A stretch of 64,000 nt of DNA from Arthrobacter koreensis (GCF_009193255.1 NZ_WACG01000006.1:247427-311426); one strand, 5' to 3'; counted from the stretch's first letter, positions 43,514 through 52,600 are shown. Notes: generated by a model not told the origin, from the sequence alone. Numbers and translations are program-made.

Positions 43514-43921
43514 TCAGTGTGCGGGGAGCAGGTCCGCGATCAGGTCCTGAATCCGGGCCTTGATTTCGTCCCGGATGGGCCGGACGGCTGCCACGCCCTG
43601 CCCTGCGGGATCATCCAGCTTCCAGTCCTCGTACCGTTTGCCCGGGAAGATTGGGCAGGCGTCGCCGCAGCCCATGGTGATCACGACGTCGGATTCCCGC
43701 ACGGCCGCCGTGGTGAGGACCTTGGGCAGCTCCGCGGACATATCGATGCCGTCTTCCTCCATCGCTTCCACGGCAGCCGGGTTGACGGCATCCGCCGGTG
43801 CGGACCCGGCAGAACGGACCTCGATCCGGCCCTGCCCGAGGGCTCGCAGGTAGGCGGCGGCCATCTGGGACCGGCCGGCGTTGTGCACGCAGACGAACAG
43901 GACGGAGGGCTTGGAACTCAT
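43514..43921 (-). CDS. arsC: Arsenate reductase, low-MW phosphatase type
   Basis: A 135-residue arsenate reductase that converts As(V) to As(III). It has the P-loop CVHNAGRS with nucleophile C11, the MGCGDACP pair (C85, C89) and the DDPAGQG loop carrying the acid residue. In actinobacteria this class couples to mycothiol and mycoredoxin, while the thioredoxin-type enzyme of Staphylococcus uses differently spaced cysteines. The start shares one base with the acr3 stop (TGATG). Confidence 0.9.
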   Translation of the reverse strand: MSSKPSVLFVCVHNAGRSQMAAAYLRALGQGRIEVRSAGSAPADAVNPAAVEAMEEDGIDMSAELPKVLTTAAVRESDVVITMGCGDACPIFPGKRYEDWKLDDPAGQGVAAVRPIRDEIKARIQDLIADLLPAH

Positions 43922-45021
43922 CAGGATGTCTTTTCTGTGGGAAGGGTTTCGGCTGCGGGCCAGTACTTCTTCTGCGCCCAGAGCGCGGCGTAGACCAGGG
44001 CGACTAGAACGGGAACCTCGATCAGGGGACCGACGACGCCGGCCAGCGCCTGTCCGGAGGTCACGCCGTAGGTGCCAATCGCTACCGCGATGGCCAGCTC
44101 GAAGTTGTTGCCGGCGGCAGTGAAGGCGAGGGTGGTGGTGCGGGGGTAGCCCAGGCCCAGCAGCTTGCCCAGCACCATGCCGGCTCCGAATACCACCACG
44201 AAGTAGATCAGCAGCGGAACGGCGATGCGGGCGACGTCGAGCGGGTTGGACGTGATTTCATCTCCCTGCAGGGCGAACAGCAGCACGATGGTGAACAGCA
44301 GGCCGTAGAGTGCCCAGGGACCCAGCTTGGGGAGAAAGGTCCCCTCGTACCAGTCCCTGCCCCGGGCCCTCTCGCCGAACGTTCGGGTGAGGAAACCGGC
44401 CAGCAGCGGGATGCCCAGGAAGATGAGCACGCTGAGGGTGATGGCCCAGAACGAGAACTCCACGCTCGTCGTCGCCAGGCCGAGCCAGCCGGGCAGGACC
44501 TGCAGGTAGAACCATCCCAGCGCCCCGAACGCCAGAACCTGGAAAACGGAGTTGATGGCCACCAGCACGGCGGCGGCCTCGCGGTCTCCGCAGGCGAGGT
44601 CATTCCAGACCATGACCATGGCGATGCAGCGGGCCAGTCCCACGATGATCAGCCCGGTGCGGTATTCGGGCAGGTCAGGCAGGAAGATCCAGGCAAGCGC
44701 GAACATGAACGCCGGGGCAGCCACCCAGTTGAGGATCAGGGAGGTGACCATCAGCTTCCGGTCGCCCACCACGGTGCGGGTTTCGTTGTAGCGGACCTTG
44801 GCCAGCACCGGATACATCATGACCAGCAGGCCGACGGCGATGGGCAGGGAAACGTTGGCGACCTTCAGGGAGTCCAGGACCAGGCCAATGCCGGGAACCA
44901 GCCGGCCCAGCAGAAGTCCAGCCGCCATGGCAGCGACGATCCAAACGGGCAGGAAACGGTCCAGCGTCGACAGCCGGGCGGTGACCTGGCCTGTGTCCAC
45001 GGATGGGGCGGTAGTGCTCAC
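43921..45021 (-). CDS. acr3: ACR3-family arsenite efflux permease
   Basis: A 366-residue membrane protein with about ten helices that expels As(III) using the proton gradient. The family signature GLARCIAMVMVWNDLACGD contains the essential cysteine; GNNFELAIAVAIG is another conserved segment. I used the GTG at 45021, preceded by AGGAG; a longer frame upstream would run through the operator region and lacks similarity. First gene of the leftward ars operon, divergent from arsR. Confidence 0.92.
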   Translation of the reverse strand: MSTTAPSVDTGQVTARLSTLDRFLPVWIVAAMAAGLLLGRLVPGIGLVLDSLKVANVSLPIAVGLLVMMYPVLAKVRYNETRTVVGDRKLMVTSLILNWVAAPAFMFALAWIFLPDLPEYRTGLIIVGLARCIAMVMVWNDLACGDREAAAVLVAINSVFQVLAFGALGWFYLQVLPGWLGLATTSVEFSFWAITLSVLIFLGIPLLAGFLTRTFGERARGRDWYEGTFLPKLGPWALYGLLFTIVLLFALQGDEITSNPLDVARIAVPLLIYFVVVFGAGMVLGKLLGLGYPRTTTLAFTAAGNNFELAIAVAIGTYGVTSGQALAGVVGPLIEVPVLVALVYAALWAQKKYWPAAETLPTEKTS

Positions 45022-45051
45022 TGGACTCCTGTATTGGAAGGGCGGGATGGC

Positions 45052-45077
45052 ATCGAAAGATATCGATATTCTTCGAT
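45052..45077. promoter_or_regulatory. ars operator palindrome
   Basis: A 26-base near-palindrome running from ATCGAAAG to CTTCGAT, centred on ATATCGATAT, with only two mismatched pairs. It lies between divergent acr3 and arsR, 31 bases before acr3. AT-rich palindromes containing ATCGA-type half-sites are typical ArsR/SmtB operators, so ArsR probably binds here and represses the acr3 side. Confidence 0.65.
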
Positions 45078-45118
45078 AATGAGTATTCTCCGAGACATCG
45101 ACGACTGTCAATCTCAGT

Positions 45119-45134
45119 GCATAATGGGTGAGTG
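45119..45134 (+). promoter_or_regulatory. arsR -10 box and possible leaderless start
   Basis: CATAAT at 45120-45125 resembles a -10 box. The GTG proposed for arsR begins 6 bases after it, so transcription would start at or next to the start codon, giving a leaderless mRNA as is common in actinobacteria. No convincing -35 was found and there is no ribosome site, which fits leaderless initiation. Confidence 0.4.
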
Positions 45135-45485
45135 ACTACCGCTCCGACCGCCCCCGATGCCGTGCCCGAAGCCTGCTGCACATCACTGACGTCCAAAGCG
45201 CTCAGCGTCGAAGACGCCCAGCGGTTTGCGCAACTCCTCAAGGCCGTGGCGGAACCAACCCGGCTCCGCCTGGTCTCCCTGATCGCGGCACAGGACAACA
45301 AGGAAGCCTGCGTCTGCGACCTCACGGAGCCGGTTGGTCTGGGCCAGCCCACCGTGTCCCACCACCTGAAAATCCTGGTGGACGCCGGAATCCTGCACCG
45401 AGAAAAGCGCGGCGTGTGGGCGTACTACTCGATCGTGCCCGGTGCTTTGGAACGCGCCGCGGCTGTTCTGTCCCCGGGCAGGTAG
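45132..45485 (+). CDS. arsR: ArsR family arsenic-sensing repressor
   Basis: A 117-residue winged-helix repressor. DNA recognition helix is GLGQPTVSHHLKILVDAG. N-terminal C15-C16 and C60 and C62 (ACVCDL) are the cysteines available for As(III). The Corynebacterium glutamicum ArsR is known to bind As(III) through C15, C16 and C55, so the N-terminal pair fits that type rather than the E. coli site alone. Divergent from acr3 with an operator palindrome between. Confidence 0.9.
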   Translation: MTTAPTAPDAVPEACCTSLTSKALSVEDAQRFAQLLKAVAEPTRLRLVSLIAAQDNKEACVCDLTEPVGLGQPTVSHHLKILVDAGILHREKRGVWAYYSIVPGALERAAAVLSPGR

Positions 45486-45531
45486 GCGGCCCGCCCTGAC
45501 ACTTCACAGCCTGCAGGACCATACTGGGACG

Positions 45532-46458
45532 ATGGGCAAGCTCCTCGAATCCTGGCGTCGGCAGCTGGTCGGCACGTTCAGCAACAACGCAGAGACCATT
45601 CCGGAATGGGAGCTCGAGCTCGCCAACGGCACAGACCGCGGCTACTACGGACCGGGCTCGGCAGTCTGGGCGGTCCACGGGTCCATGACCACGATCATCG
45701 CCGGCATCCGCGCCCTGCTGCTCCAGGCGCTGCACCCCGGCGCGATGGCCGGCGTGCGCGACTATTCCAACTACAAGGAAGATCCGCTCGGCCGCCTCGC
45801 GGGAACCATCCGCTGGATCTTCACGGTCACCTACGGGGATACGACGGCGGCACGCAGCGCGTCGAACTGGGTGCTGCGGCTTCATGAACGGGTGAAAGGC
45901 ACCTACGAGGACGCTGCCGGCGTCGAACGTCCCTACTCGGCGAACGATCCCGAGCTGGCCCGCTGGGTCCACCTCGCTTTCACCGACGCGTTCCTGACCT
46001 CTCACATTGAGTTCGGCGAACCTATCCCGGGCGGACCGGACCAGTACGTCGCCGAGTGGGCGGCCGCAGGTGAACTGATGCGAATCGACAACCCACCGCG
46101 GGACCTCGCCGGACTGCGGAAACAGATGGCCGCCTTCGACCCGGAACTGCGCTCCAGCCCGACCGTCGAAGAAGTGGTCCGCTTCCTGCGCCGCCCTCCC
46201 CTGCCCCGCAACCAGATGATCGGCTACCGCGTCCTGTTCGCCGGCGCCGTCGCTTCCCTGGAACCGCGGCACCGCGAACTGCTCGGCCTCCGCGAACCGC
46301 ATCTTGGCCCGTTCAAGCTGCCGGTTCACGGCCCAGTGAAACTCGTACTGCGGGTGATCCGGTTCGGGCTCGGGGACATGGGCCCGTCCGAACGCTCCGC
46401 CCGCGAGCGCATCGCCCGCCTGGACGCGGAAGCCGCCGAGAAACGCCGTCCGGCCTAA
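45532..46458 (+). CDS. MpaB-like oxygenase (DUF2236)
   Basis: A 308-residue DUF2236 protein: VWAVHGSMTTIIAGIRALLLQALHPGAMAGVRDYSNYKEDPLGRL, a GTIRWIFTVTYGD segment, LHERVKGTYEDAAG and DAFLTSHIEFG. Fungal MpaB and the latex-clearing protein Lcp share this fold; several bind heme, using histidines in helices. No signal peptide is seen. The ATG at 45532 begins the conserved region. It lies downstream of arsR on the same strand with 46 bases between; a link to arsenic is not evident. Confidence 0.8.
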   Translation: MGKLLESWRRQLVGTFSNNAETIPEWELELANGTDRGYYGPGSAVWAVHGSMTTIIAGIRALLLQALHPGAMAGVRDYSNYKEDPLGRLAGTIRWIFTVTYGDTTAARSASNWVLRLHERVKGTYEDAAGVERPYSANDPELARWVHLAFTDAFLTSHIEFGEPIPGGPDQYVAEWAAAGELMRIDNPPRDLAGLRKQMAAFDPELRSSPTVEEVVRFLRRPPLPRNQMIGYRVLFAGAVASLEPRHRELLGLREPHLGPFKLPVHGPVKLVLRVIRFGLGDMGPSERSARERIARLDAEAAEKRRPA

Positions 46459-46645
46459 CCCCGCCCACTCCCGCGCCCTTGCATCCACCCGGACCAGTAA
46501 CCCCGCCCACACCCCCGGTCGACCAACATCACCCCTCCTCCCCCTTCAGCCACGCCGCACCGGGTGGAAACATTAAAAGTGCAGTGAAATCCCAACCCGT
46601 ATGTGCGCGCACCGGCGCGTGCTGATTTCATACCGGAAAGGAATC

Positions 46646-47317
46646 ATGCGTAAGGCCGTACCTTCAGTACTCATCGCCGGCGTGCTGGTAAGCGGCGGCG
46701 TAGTGTCCTGCGAGACCTCAAGCGAACCCGCGGCACCGGAGACCAGCGCCGCCGTCGAAGCCGCCGTCCCGGCAGACCAGCAGGACACACTCGTCCCCGC
46801 CGACGCCCGGACCATCACCAACCCGGCAGATCCGCAGGCCACCCTGGTGCTTTTCACCGACTACCAGTGCCCGTACTGCGCCATGATGGACACCCTGATC
46901 GAGCAGGCCAAGGCCGACTACGGCAGCCAGGTGAAAATCGTGGTGCGGAACTACCCGCTGCCCAAGCACCAAAATGCCGAGCCGTCCGCCCGCGCCGTGG
47001 AAGCCGCGGCGGAACAGGGTGCCCTGGAGCAGATGGCCGCCAAGGTCTTCGAGCACCAGCAGGACTGGAAGAACGCCGACGACGCAGCCGGCATCTTCGC
47101 AGGCTACGCGGAAGAGCTCGGCCTGGACATGGACCAGTTCACGGCCGACTATAACTCGGACGCCGTCAAGGACCGCGTGGCCCGGGACCTGCAGGATGCA
47201 CAGGATCTCCAGGTCAAGGGCACCCCCACGCTCTACCTGAACGGTGAGGCACTGCAGCTCGAATCCGGTGACTACAGCGAGATCCAGGACCCCCTCGACG
47301 CCGCCCTGGGCAACTAA
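46646..47317 (+). CDS. DsbA-like thiol:disulfide lipoprotein
   Basis: A 223-residue exported thioredoxin-fold protein. The signal peptide ends in a lipobox (GGVVSC, lipid anchor C22), followed by a Pro/Ala/Glu linker. The active site is FTDYQCPYC (C75, C78), and the cis-proline loop is KGTPTLYLNG near residue 195. It belongs to the DsbA/BdbD group that forms or repairs disulfides outside the cell. AAAGG precedes the ATG. Its neighbours do not define its partner. Confidence 0.87.
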   Translation: MRKAVPSVLIAGVLVSGGVVSCETSSEPAAPETSAAVEAAVPADQQDTLVPADARTITNPADPQATLVLFTDYQCPYCAMMDTLIEQAKADYGSQVKIVVRNYPLPKHQNAEPSARAVEAAAEQGALEQMAAKVFEHQQDWKNADDAAGIFAGYAEELGLDMDQFTADYNSDAVKDRVARDLQDAQDLQVKGTPTLYLNGEALQLESGDYSEIQDPLDAALGN

Positions 47318-47422
47318 CCAGAGCAACCCTTCCCCCTCCCAGCCCAGGGCGGCACGCCCGCCACGCACGCACGACGACGCCTGGTACAGTCCGCGGCCAG
47401 CCGCGGGGTCTAGAATCCGCTC

Positions 47423-48589
47423 ATGCGTCTGGCCGTGATCGGAGTTCTCCTGCTGGTGGCTGGTGGTATCGCAGCCGCCACCGGTGCGCTCCCGGAAGCG
47501 GAGCTGTTCGCCCTTGCGGACCGGGTGGTGCCGATCCTGGTGTTCGTCGCGGCTATCACCGTGGTGACGGAACTTGCCAGTGAAGCCGGGGTTTTCCTGT
47601 GGGCCGGGCGACGGCTGCGCCGCTGGGGCCTGGGGACCGGATTAGTTCTCTGGCTGCTCCTGGCACTGCTGGCCGCGCTGAGCACCATCTTCCTGTCCCT
47701 GGACACGACGGCCGTGCTCCTCACCCCGGTCGTGGTGACCGTAGTGCGGCAGGCCGGCCTGCCTCCGCTTCCCTTTGTGCTGACAACAATCTGGCTGGCC
47801 AACACCGCCAGCCTGCTCCTGCCGGTCTCCAACCTGACTAACCTGCTGGCCCAGCACAGCCTCGGCGGCCTAAGCCCGGCAGGGTTTGCGGCCCTGATGT
47901 GGGCCCCCGCCGTCGCCGGCATCATTGTGCCGATGGCCCTGATCGGACTCCTCTTCCGGCGTGACCTGCGGCTGCGCTACGAACGCACCCCGCCGTCCGA
48001 AACAGCATCTCCGGCCCCGGAACGTTTCCTGCTGGCCGCGTCCGGCGTCGTGCTGGTGCTCCTGCTCCCGCTGCTGGTCTCCGGCATTCCGGTCTGGATT
48101 CCCTCCACCGCCGCCGCCGCGGTCCTGGGCCTGCTGTTCGCACTCCGGCGGCCCGGCGTCCTGACGGTCAAGCTGGTCCCCTGGCCCCTGCTGCTGTTCG
48201 CCTCCGGACTATTCCTGGCCATGGAAGCCTTCCTGGCCCTCGGCGGCTCGGCCCTGCTGGGCACACTCGCCGGGCAGGGCGAAAACTTCGCGGAGCTGCT
48301 TCGGCTCGCGGCCACCGGGGCGGCCGGAGCCAACGCGGTGAACAACCTCCCGGCCTACCTGCTGGCCGAACCCCTGGCGGAAACCCCGACACGGATGGCC
48401 GCCCTGCTGATCGGCGTCAATGCCGGCCCGCTCATCACGCCCTGGGCCTCGCTGGCCACCCTGCTCTGGCACGACCGGTTGATGCGCATGCAGGTAGTCA
48501 TCAGCTGGAAAGGCTACGCACTCGCCGGCCTGATCGCGGCGCCGCTCACCGTGACGGTCGCCGTCGCCGCCCTCGCCGCGGCCTCCTAG
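47423..48589 (+). CDS. SLC13/ArsB-like anion permease
   Basis: A 388-residue membrane protein with about ten to eleven helices, of the ArsB/NhaD ion-transporter superfamily. Conserved parts are LLAALSTIFLSLDTTAVLLTPVVV, WLANTASLLLPVSNLTNLL and the C-terminal repeat GAAGANAVNNLPAYLLA...LIGVNAGPLITPWASLATLLW. The SNLTNL and ANAVNNLPA motifs belong to the ArsB family. An arsenite or related anion efflux function fits the nearby ars genes, though acr3 already fills that role. It ends directly against the convergent ketosynthase gene (no intervening base). Confidence 0.83.
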   Translation: MRLAVIGVLLLVAGGIAAATGALPEAELFALADRVVPILVFVAAITVVTELASEAGVFLWAGRRLRRWGLGTGLVLWLLLALLAALSTIFLSLDTTAVLLTPVVVTVVRQAGLPPLPFVLTTIWLANTASLLLPVSNLTNLLAQHSLGGLSPAGFAALMWAPAVAGIIVPMALIGLLFRRDLRLRYERTPPSETASPAPERFLLAASGVVLVLLLPLLVSGIPVWIPSTAAAAVLGLLFALRRPGVLTVKLVPWPLLLFASGLFLAMEAFLALGGSALLGTLAGQGENFAELLRLAATGAAGANAVNNLPAYLLAEPLAETPTRMAALLIGVNAGPLITPWASLATLLWHDRLMRMQVVISWKGYALAGLIAAPLTVTVAVAALAAAS

Positions 48590-49828
48590 CTACACCCGCC
48601 CGAACGCCACCACGCAGTTCTGCCCGCCGAACCCAAACGCATTCGTCACCGCATACTGCACGTCCCGCTCCCGCGCCACGTTCGGCACATAGTCCAGGTC
48701 GCACTCCGGATCCGGCGTCGAATAGTTGATCGTCGGCGGAATAACGCCTTCAACGATCGACATGGCGCACAGCAGCGATGCCAGCGTTCCGGCCGCGCCA
48801 ATCAGGTGCCCGGTCATCGACTTCGGTGCCGTCACGGCCAGGGACCGGGCATGCTCACCAAACACCGTATGCAGCGCCAGCGTCTCCGTCCGGTCATTGG
48901 CCTTGGTGGACGTCCCGTGCGCGCAGACCAGATCCACGTCCGCCGGGTCCAGCCGGGCCTGCGCCAGCGTCCGCGAAATCGCCTCCGCCGCAAACTTCCC
49001 ACTCGGTTCCGGCGCCACAATATGAAAAGCATCCGAGGTCATCGCCCCGCCGAGGACATCGGCATACACCCGGGCGCCGCGGGCGCGGGCGTGCTCCAGC
49101 GTCTCCATCACGCACACCACCGCACCCTCGCCGAACACAAACCCATCCCGGTCCGCATCGAAGGGGCGGGACGCCTCCTGCGGCACGTCATTGCTGCGCG
49201 AGAGTCCGCGCATAGTGGTCAGCCCGGCGAACATCACCGCAGTGATCGCGGCATCCGTCCCGCCGGCCAGTACGACGTCGGCGTCCCCCGCCAGCAGCGT
49301 GCGGCGCGCCTCCAGCAGGGCGTGCGTTCCGCTGGCGCAGGCGAGCGCACTGGCGTTCACCGGCCCGTGCACGGCGAGGTCTATCGCCACCTCGCAGGCC
49401 GGCATGTTGGTCAGCGAGGACGCCACGAAGCTCGGGCTGACCGGCCGGATCCCCTCGGCGTCGAAGAGCCGGGTGGCGTCCTGCACCTCCGGATAGCCGG
49501 ACACCGCACTGTTGATGAGAACCGCCGCGTCGGTTCCCTCCAGCGTGGGGCCCAGTCCGGCGTCGGCCGCTGCTTCCCGAGCCGCGGCGACGGCGAGCTG
49601 CGAGGCGCGGGAGGACCGGTTGATCCGTTTCACGGGGAGCCAGGCCGCGGGGTCAAAACCCTTAACTTCGGCCGCGATCCGGGTGGGGAACTCGGAAGCA
49701 TCAAACGCCGTAATGCGGTCCACGCCGGATTTCCCCTCCTTGAGCGCCTCCCAGGTCAGTGGCCAGGAACCGCCGAGCGGGGTCTGCGCCCCCATCCCGG
49801 TGATGACCACCCTCCGCTCGGCGCCCAT
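48590..49828 (-). CDS. Beta-ketoacyl-ACP synthase II-like protein
   Basis: A 412-residue condensing enzyme of the FabF/KAS II type. The C-H-H triad is present: cysteine in LACASGTHALLEA, histidine in CAHGTSTKANDRTE, and histidine in KSMTGHLIGAAG. I chose the second methionine because GAGG lies 6 bases upstream of it; the first ATG (49840) overlaps the ligase stop by 4 bases and is also possible. Last of three genes read leftwards with a ligase and a FabL-like reductase. No acyl carrier protein is nearby. Confidence 0.88.
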   Translation of the reverse strand: MGAERRVVITGMGAQTPLGGSWPLTWEALKEGKSGVDRITAFDASEFPTRIAAEVKGFDPAAWLPVKRINRSSRASQLAVAAAREAAADAGLGPTLEGTDAAVLINSAVSGYPEVQDATRLFDAEGIRPVSPSFVASSLTNMPACEVAIDLAVHGPVNASALACASGTHALLEARRTLLAGDADVVLAGGTDAAITAVMFAGLTTMRGLSRSNDVPQEASRPFDADRDGFVFGEGAVVCVMETLEHARARGARVYADVLGGAMTSDAFHIVAPEPSGKFAAEAISRTLAQARLDPADVDLVCAHGTSTKANDRTETLALHTVFGEHARSLAVTAPKSMTGHLIGAAGTLASLLCAMSIVEGVIPPTINYSTPDPECDLDYVPNVARERDVQYAVTNAFGFGGQNCVVAFGRV

Positions 49829-49836
49829 GCCGTTCC

Positions 49837-51495
49837 TCATTCCGTCGCCACCGAGGATCCGGGAGCAATGAGCCGCCCGGCGCTGTGGTCCTCCACAGCT
49901 GTTTCGGCCAGTTTGAAGTGCATCTTCTTGCCGGTGGCGGTCAGCGGCACCGAGTCAACGAACCGGTAGGCGCGGGGGCGTTTATAGTCGGCCAGGCCGG
50001 GATGGGCCAGGCAGAATTCCTCCAGGGCGTCCGCCGTCGCGGCCCCGCTGCGCGGCACCACATAGGCCACCACGCGCTGGCCCCACTGCGGATCCGGGAC
50101 GCCCACCACCACCGAATCCAGCACCTCGGGATGCTCCGCCAGCACTCCCTCGACCTGCACGGGGTGGATGTTCTCGCCGCCGGAAATAATCATGTCGTCC
50201 TTGCGGCCGAGGATGGTCACGAACCCGTCCTCGTCCCAGGTGGCCATGTCCCCGGGATAGAGCCAGCCCTCGAAGAACTTCTCCTCCTCCACACCGGGCA
50301 GGTTCACGTAGCTGTACCCGGCCTTCGGCGAGCGCATGATCACTTCTCCGGCCTCGGTGCCGTCCTGCGCCGCGAGTTCATCCGGCCGTCCGCGCCGGTC
50401 CGGAAAGACCCGAACGACGGCGACGTCGTCATCCGTGCAGGACCGCCCCGCGGTGCCGGCCCGGGCGGGCAGGTCCTCCGGGCGCAGGAACGTGTTCCAG
50501 AACGCCTCGGTGGTGCCGTAGCCGTTGAAGATCCGCGGCGTGAGCAGCTCCTGGTACCGCAGGGCAGCGGCCCGGTCCAGCGGCGCCCCCATGGTCACAA
50601 TGCCCTTGAGCGTGGAAATGTCCCTCGGCTGCTTCTCCTGTTCCGCGGCGATCATTTCCAGCGTGGTGGGCGCGCCGATGAGGAACGTCAGCCCGTATTT
50701 CCCTACCCAGTCCAGCACGGTGGCAGGGTGAAAGCTGCGCAGCGGCACTACTCCGGCCCCGATGTAGAAGGACGGATTCGGCCCGCCGGAGTGCAGGCCG
50801 CCGCGGTGGAACCACGGGGTCATGTTCAGCGTCCTGTCCTGCGGGGTGAGCGGGAAGTGCATGATCACGTCATGCGCGCTCATCAGTTCCGCCAGCGACG
50901 GCAGGGACACCCCCTTGGGCATCCCGGTGGTCCCCGAGGTGTAGAGCCGGGTGGACTCGTCGTAGGCGGAGTAGTCTGCCGGCAGGTCCGGAACCGGCCC
51001 GGACGCGCCCTGCAGCGCGGCGTCGAAATCCTCCCAGCCCGGCGGCAGGTTGGCCTCCCCCACCACCAGGACCTGCGGGGAGATCCCCGCCAGCTCCAGT
51101 GCCTGTGCCGCGGAGGCCGCGCACTCGGCGTCGACAATCAACACCGACGGTTCACTGTCCCGCAGGATGTGCGCGGTCTCCCCCGGGGCGAGGCGGTAGT
51201 TGACCGGCACGCTGATTGCCCCCAGCCGGTGCGCGGCCAGGTACAGCAGCGCGAACTCGACGCCGTTGAAGAGCTGGTACATCACCCGGTCCCCGGCACG
51301 CACGCCGCGTTCGGCGAGCATCGCGGCGCAGCGTTCGACGTCGGCGCCCAGCTGCGCGTAGGTCCACTCGCGTCCGGTGGGCGGATCGATCAGGGCGACG
51401 GCGCTGCCGTAGCGGGAGACGTTCCGCCCGAACCCGGCACCGTAGGTCATCTGGGATTCGAAGTAGTCCTTGAACCGGCCTGCGTCGTACGGCAT
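49837..51495 (-). CDS. Acyl-CoA synthetase (AMP-binding, fatty-acid ligase type)
   Basis: A 552-residue adenylate-forming ligase that activates an organic acid with ATP and CoA. It has the P-loop YTSGTTGMPKGV, the YGTTEAFW motif, the hinge YPGDMATWDEDGFVTILGRKDDMIISGGENIHP, and a C-terminal lysine in PLTATGKK. The N-terminal region is RNVSRYGSAVALIDPPTGREWTYAQL. Substrate is probably a medium or long acid, but aromatic acids are possible. It lies 17 bases after the FabL-like gene. Confidence 0.88.
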   Translation of the reverse strand: MPYDAGRFKDYFESQMTYGAGFGRNVSRYGSAVALIDPPTGREWTYAQLGADVERCAAMLAERGVRAGDRVMYQLFNGVEFALLYLAAHRLGAISVPVNYRLAPGETAHILRDSEPSVLIVDAECAASAAQALELAGISPQVLVVGEANLPPGWEDFDAALQGASGPVPDLPADYSAYDESTRLYTSGTTGMPKGVSLPSLAELMSAHDVIMHFPLTPQDRTLNMTPWFHRGGLHSGGPNPSFYIGAGVVPLRSFHPATVLDWVGKYGLTFLIGAPTTLEMIAAEQEKQPRDISTLKGIVTMGAPLDRAAALRYQELLTPRIFNGYGTTEAFWNTFLRPEDLPARAGTAGRSCTDDDVAVVRVFPDRRGRPDELAAQDGTEAGEVIMRSPKAGYSYVNLPGVEEEKFFEGWLYPGDMATWDEDGFVTILGRKDDMIISGGENIHPVQVEGVLAEHPEVLDSVVVGVPDPQWGQRVVAYVVPRSGAATADALEEFCLAHPGLADYKRPRAYRFVDSVPLTATGKKMHFKLAETAVEDHSAGRLIAPGSSVATE

Positions 51496-51512
51496 GGGTT
51501 CCTGTCCTTTCC

Positions 51513-52355
51513 TCAGTTCTCCGCCTGCGGCCGCCGCGGGCGCTCGGGAAGTGCAACGGGTTCGGTGGTGTCGCCGAAGAACGGCGGGGCGATCACGGAC
51601 AGGCCGCCGTCCACGGCCAGGGACTGCCCGGTGATGTACTCCGCGCCCGGAGAGAGCAGGAAGTCCACGGTGGCGGCCATTTCATCCACGGTTCCGGGCC
51701 TGCCCTTGGGGATCCGGGAGACCACGCTGTCCATGGGTGCCATGCCGTCCATGGTGTAGAAGTACTCGAGCGAATCGGAGTCGATCAGCCCGCCGTTCAC
51801 CGCGTTCACGTTGATCCCGTAGCCGGCGAACTCCACCGCCATGAACCGCACGAAGGACTCGACGGCGGCCTTGTAGGATCCCAGCGCCGCGTAGGTGGGG
51901 AAGGCCCGCACGCTGCCGTAGCTGGTCAGCGCAACGATCCTGCCGCCGTCGTCCATCAGTTTCACCGCCTCCTGCGCGCCGAGCACGAAGGGCCGCACGT
52001 TCACGGCGTAGGCACGGTCCAGGTGGTGGGTCTTGAGGTCAACCACCTTCTTGAAGGCGGCCGCGGCGGCGTTGTTCACGAAGAAGTCCAGGCGCCCGTA
52101 CCCGGCCGCGGCGGCGTCGAACAACCGGACAATGTCCTCGGGGTTCTCGATGTCCGCCTGCACCGCCAGCCCGCCGCCGCCCAGCCGCTGCAGTTCGGCA
52201 ACCGTTTCCTTGGCCAGGTCAGCGTTCTTCCGGTAGCCGACCACCACCTGCGCGCCCTGCGCCGCGAGGCGCTCGGCGACCCGCCGGCCTATGCCGCGGG
52301 ACGCGCCGGTGACCAGGGCGACCTTGCCTTCGTAGACGGGCTGGCTGGCTTCCAC
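51513..52355 (-). CDS. SDR enoyl reductase-like (FabL type)
   Basis: A 280-residue short-chain dehydrogenase. Cofactor motif VTGASRGIGRRV; NNAAAAAFKKVVDL; active site YAALGSYKAAVE (Tyr with four residues to Lys); C-terminal YITGQSLAVDGGLSVI. The string NAVNGGLIDSDSLEYF resembles Bacillus FabL enoyl-ACP reductase III rather than 3-ketoacyl reductases. GTG at 52355 is preferred because GGAAGG is 6 bases upstream; the longer frame has proline-rich non-conserved sequence. First gene of the leftward set, divergent from the cupin gene. Confidence 0.82.
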   Translation of the reverse strand: MEASQPVYEGKVALVTGASRGIGRRVAERLAAQGAQVVVGYRKNADLAKETVAELQRLGGGGLAVQADIENPEDIVRLFDAAAAGYGRLDFFVNNAAAAAFKKVVDLKTHHLDRAYAVNVRPFVLGAQEAVKLMDDGGRIVALTSYGSVRAFPTYAALGSYKAAVESFVRFMAVEFAGYGINVNAVNGGLIDSDSLEYFYTMDGMAPMDSVVSRIPKGRPGTVDEMAATVDFLLSPGAEYITGQSLAVDGGLSVIAPPFFGDTTEPVALPERPRRPQAEN

Positions 52356-52574
52356 GGGCAACCTTCCGCACCGTGAACCCGGCGCCGGCGTCTCGATTTC
52401 GGGCTGGGCTCCCGGACGGGTGTTCGGGAACCGGGTGGGAACGCGCGACGCCGGTGCTCCCGGCAGGCTGGCAGGTCCCCTTGGTCCGTAAATCGTTATC
52501 CCGTGCCCGTGCTGCGTCAAGGGTGGGCAGTGCGTAATGAAGTTGGCGGCGGTGCAACGGATCAGTACCTTGAG

Positions 52575-52600
52575 AAAACCAATATCGAAATATTGGTTTT
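52575..52600. promoter_or_regulatory. Perfect 11-bp inverted repeat operator
   Basis: AAAACCAATAT and its exact complement flank four bases (CGAA). The palindrome lies 24 bases before the cupin start and about 220 before the divergent SDR start. TetR-type proteins bind palindromes like this, and a TetR gene lies immediately beyond the cupin, so it probably controls both directions. Confidence 0.6.
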
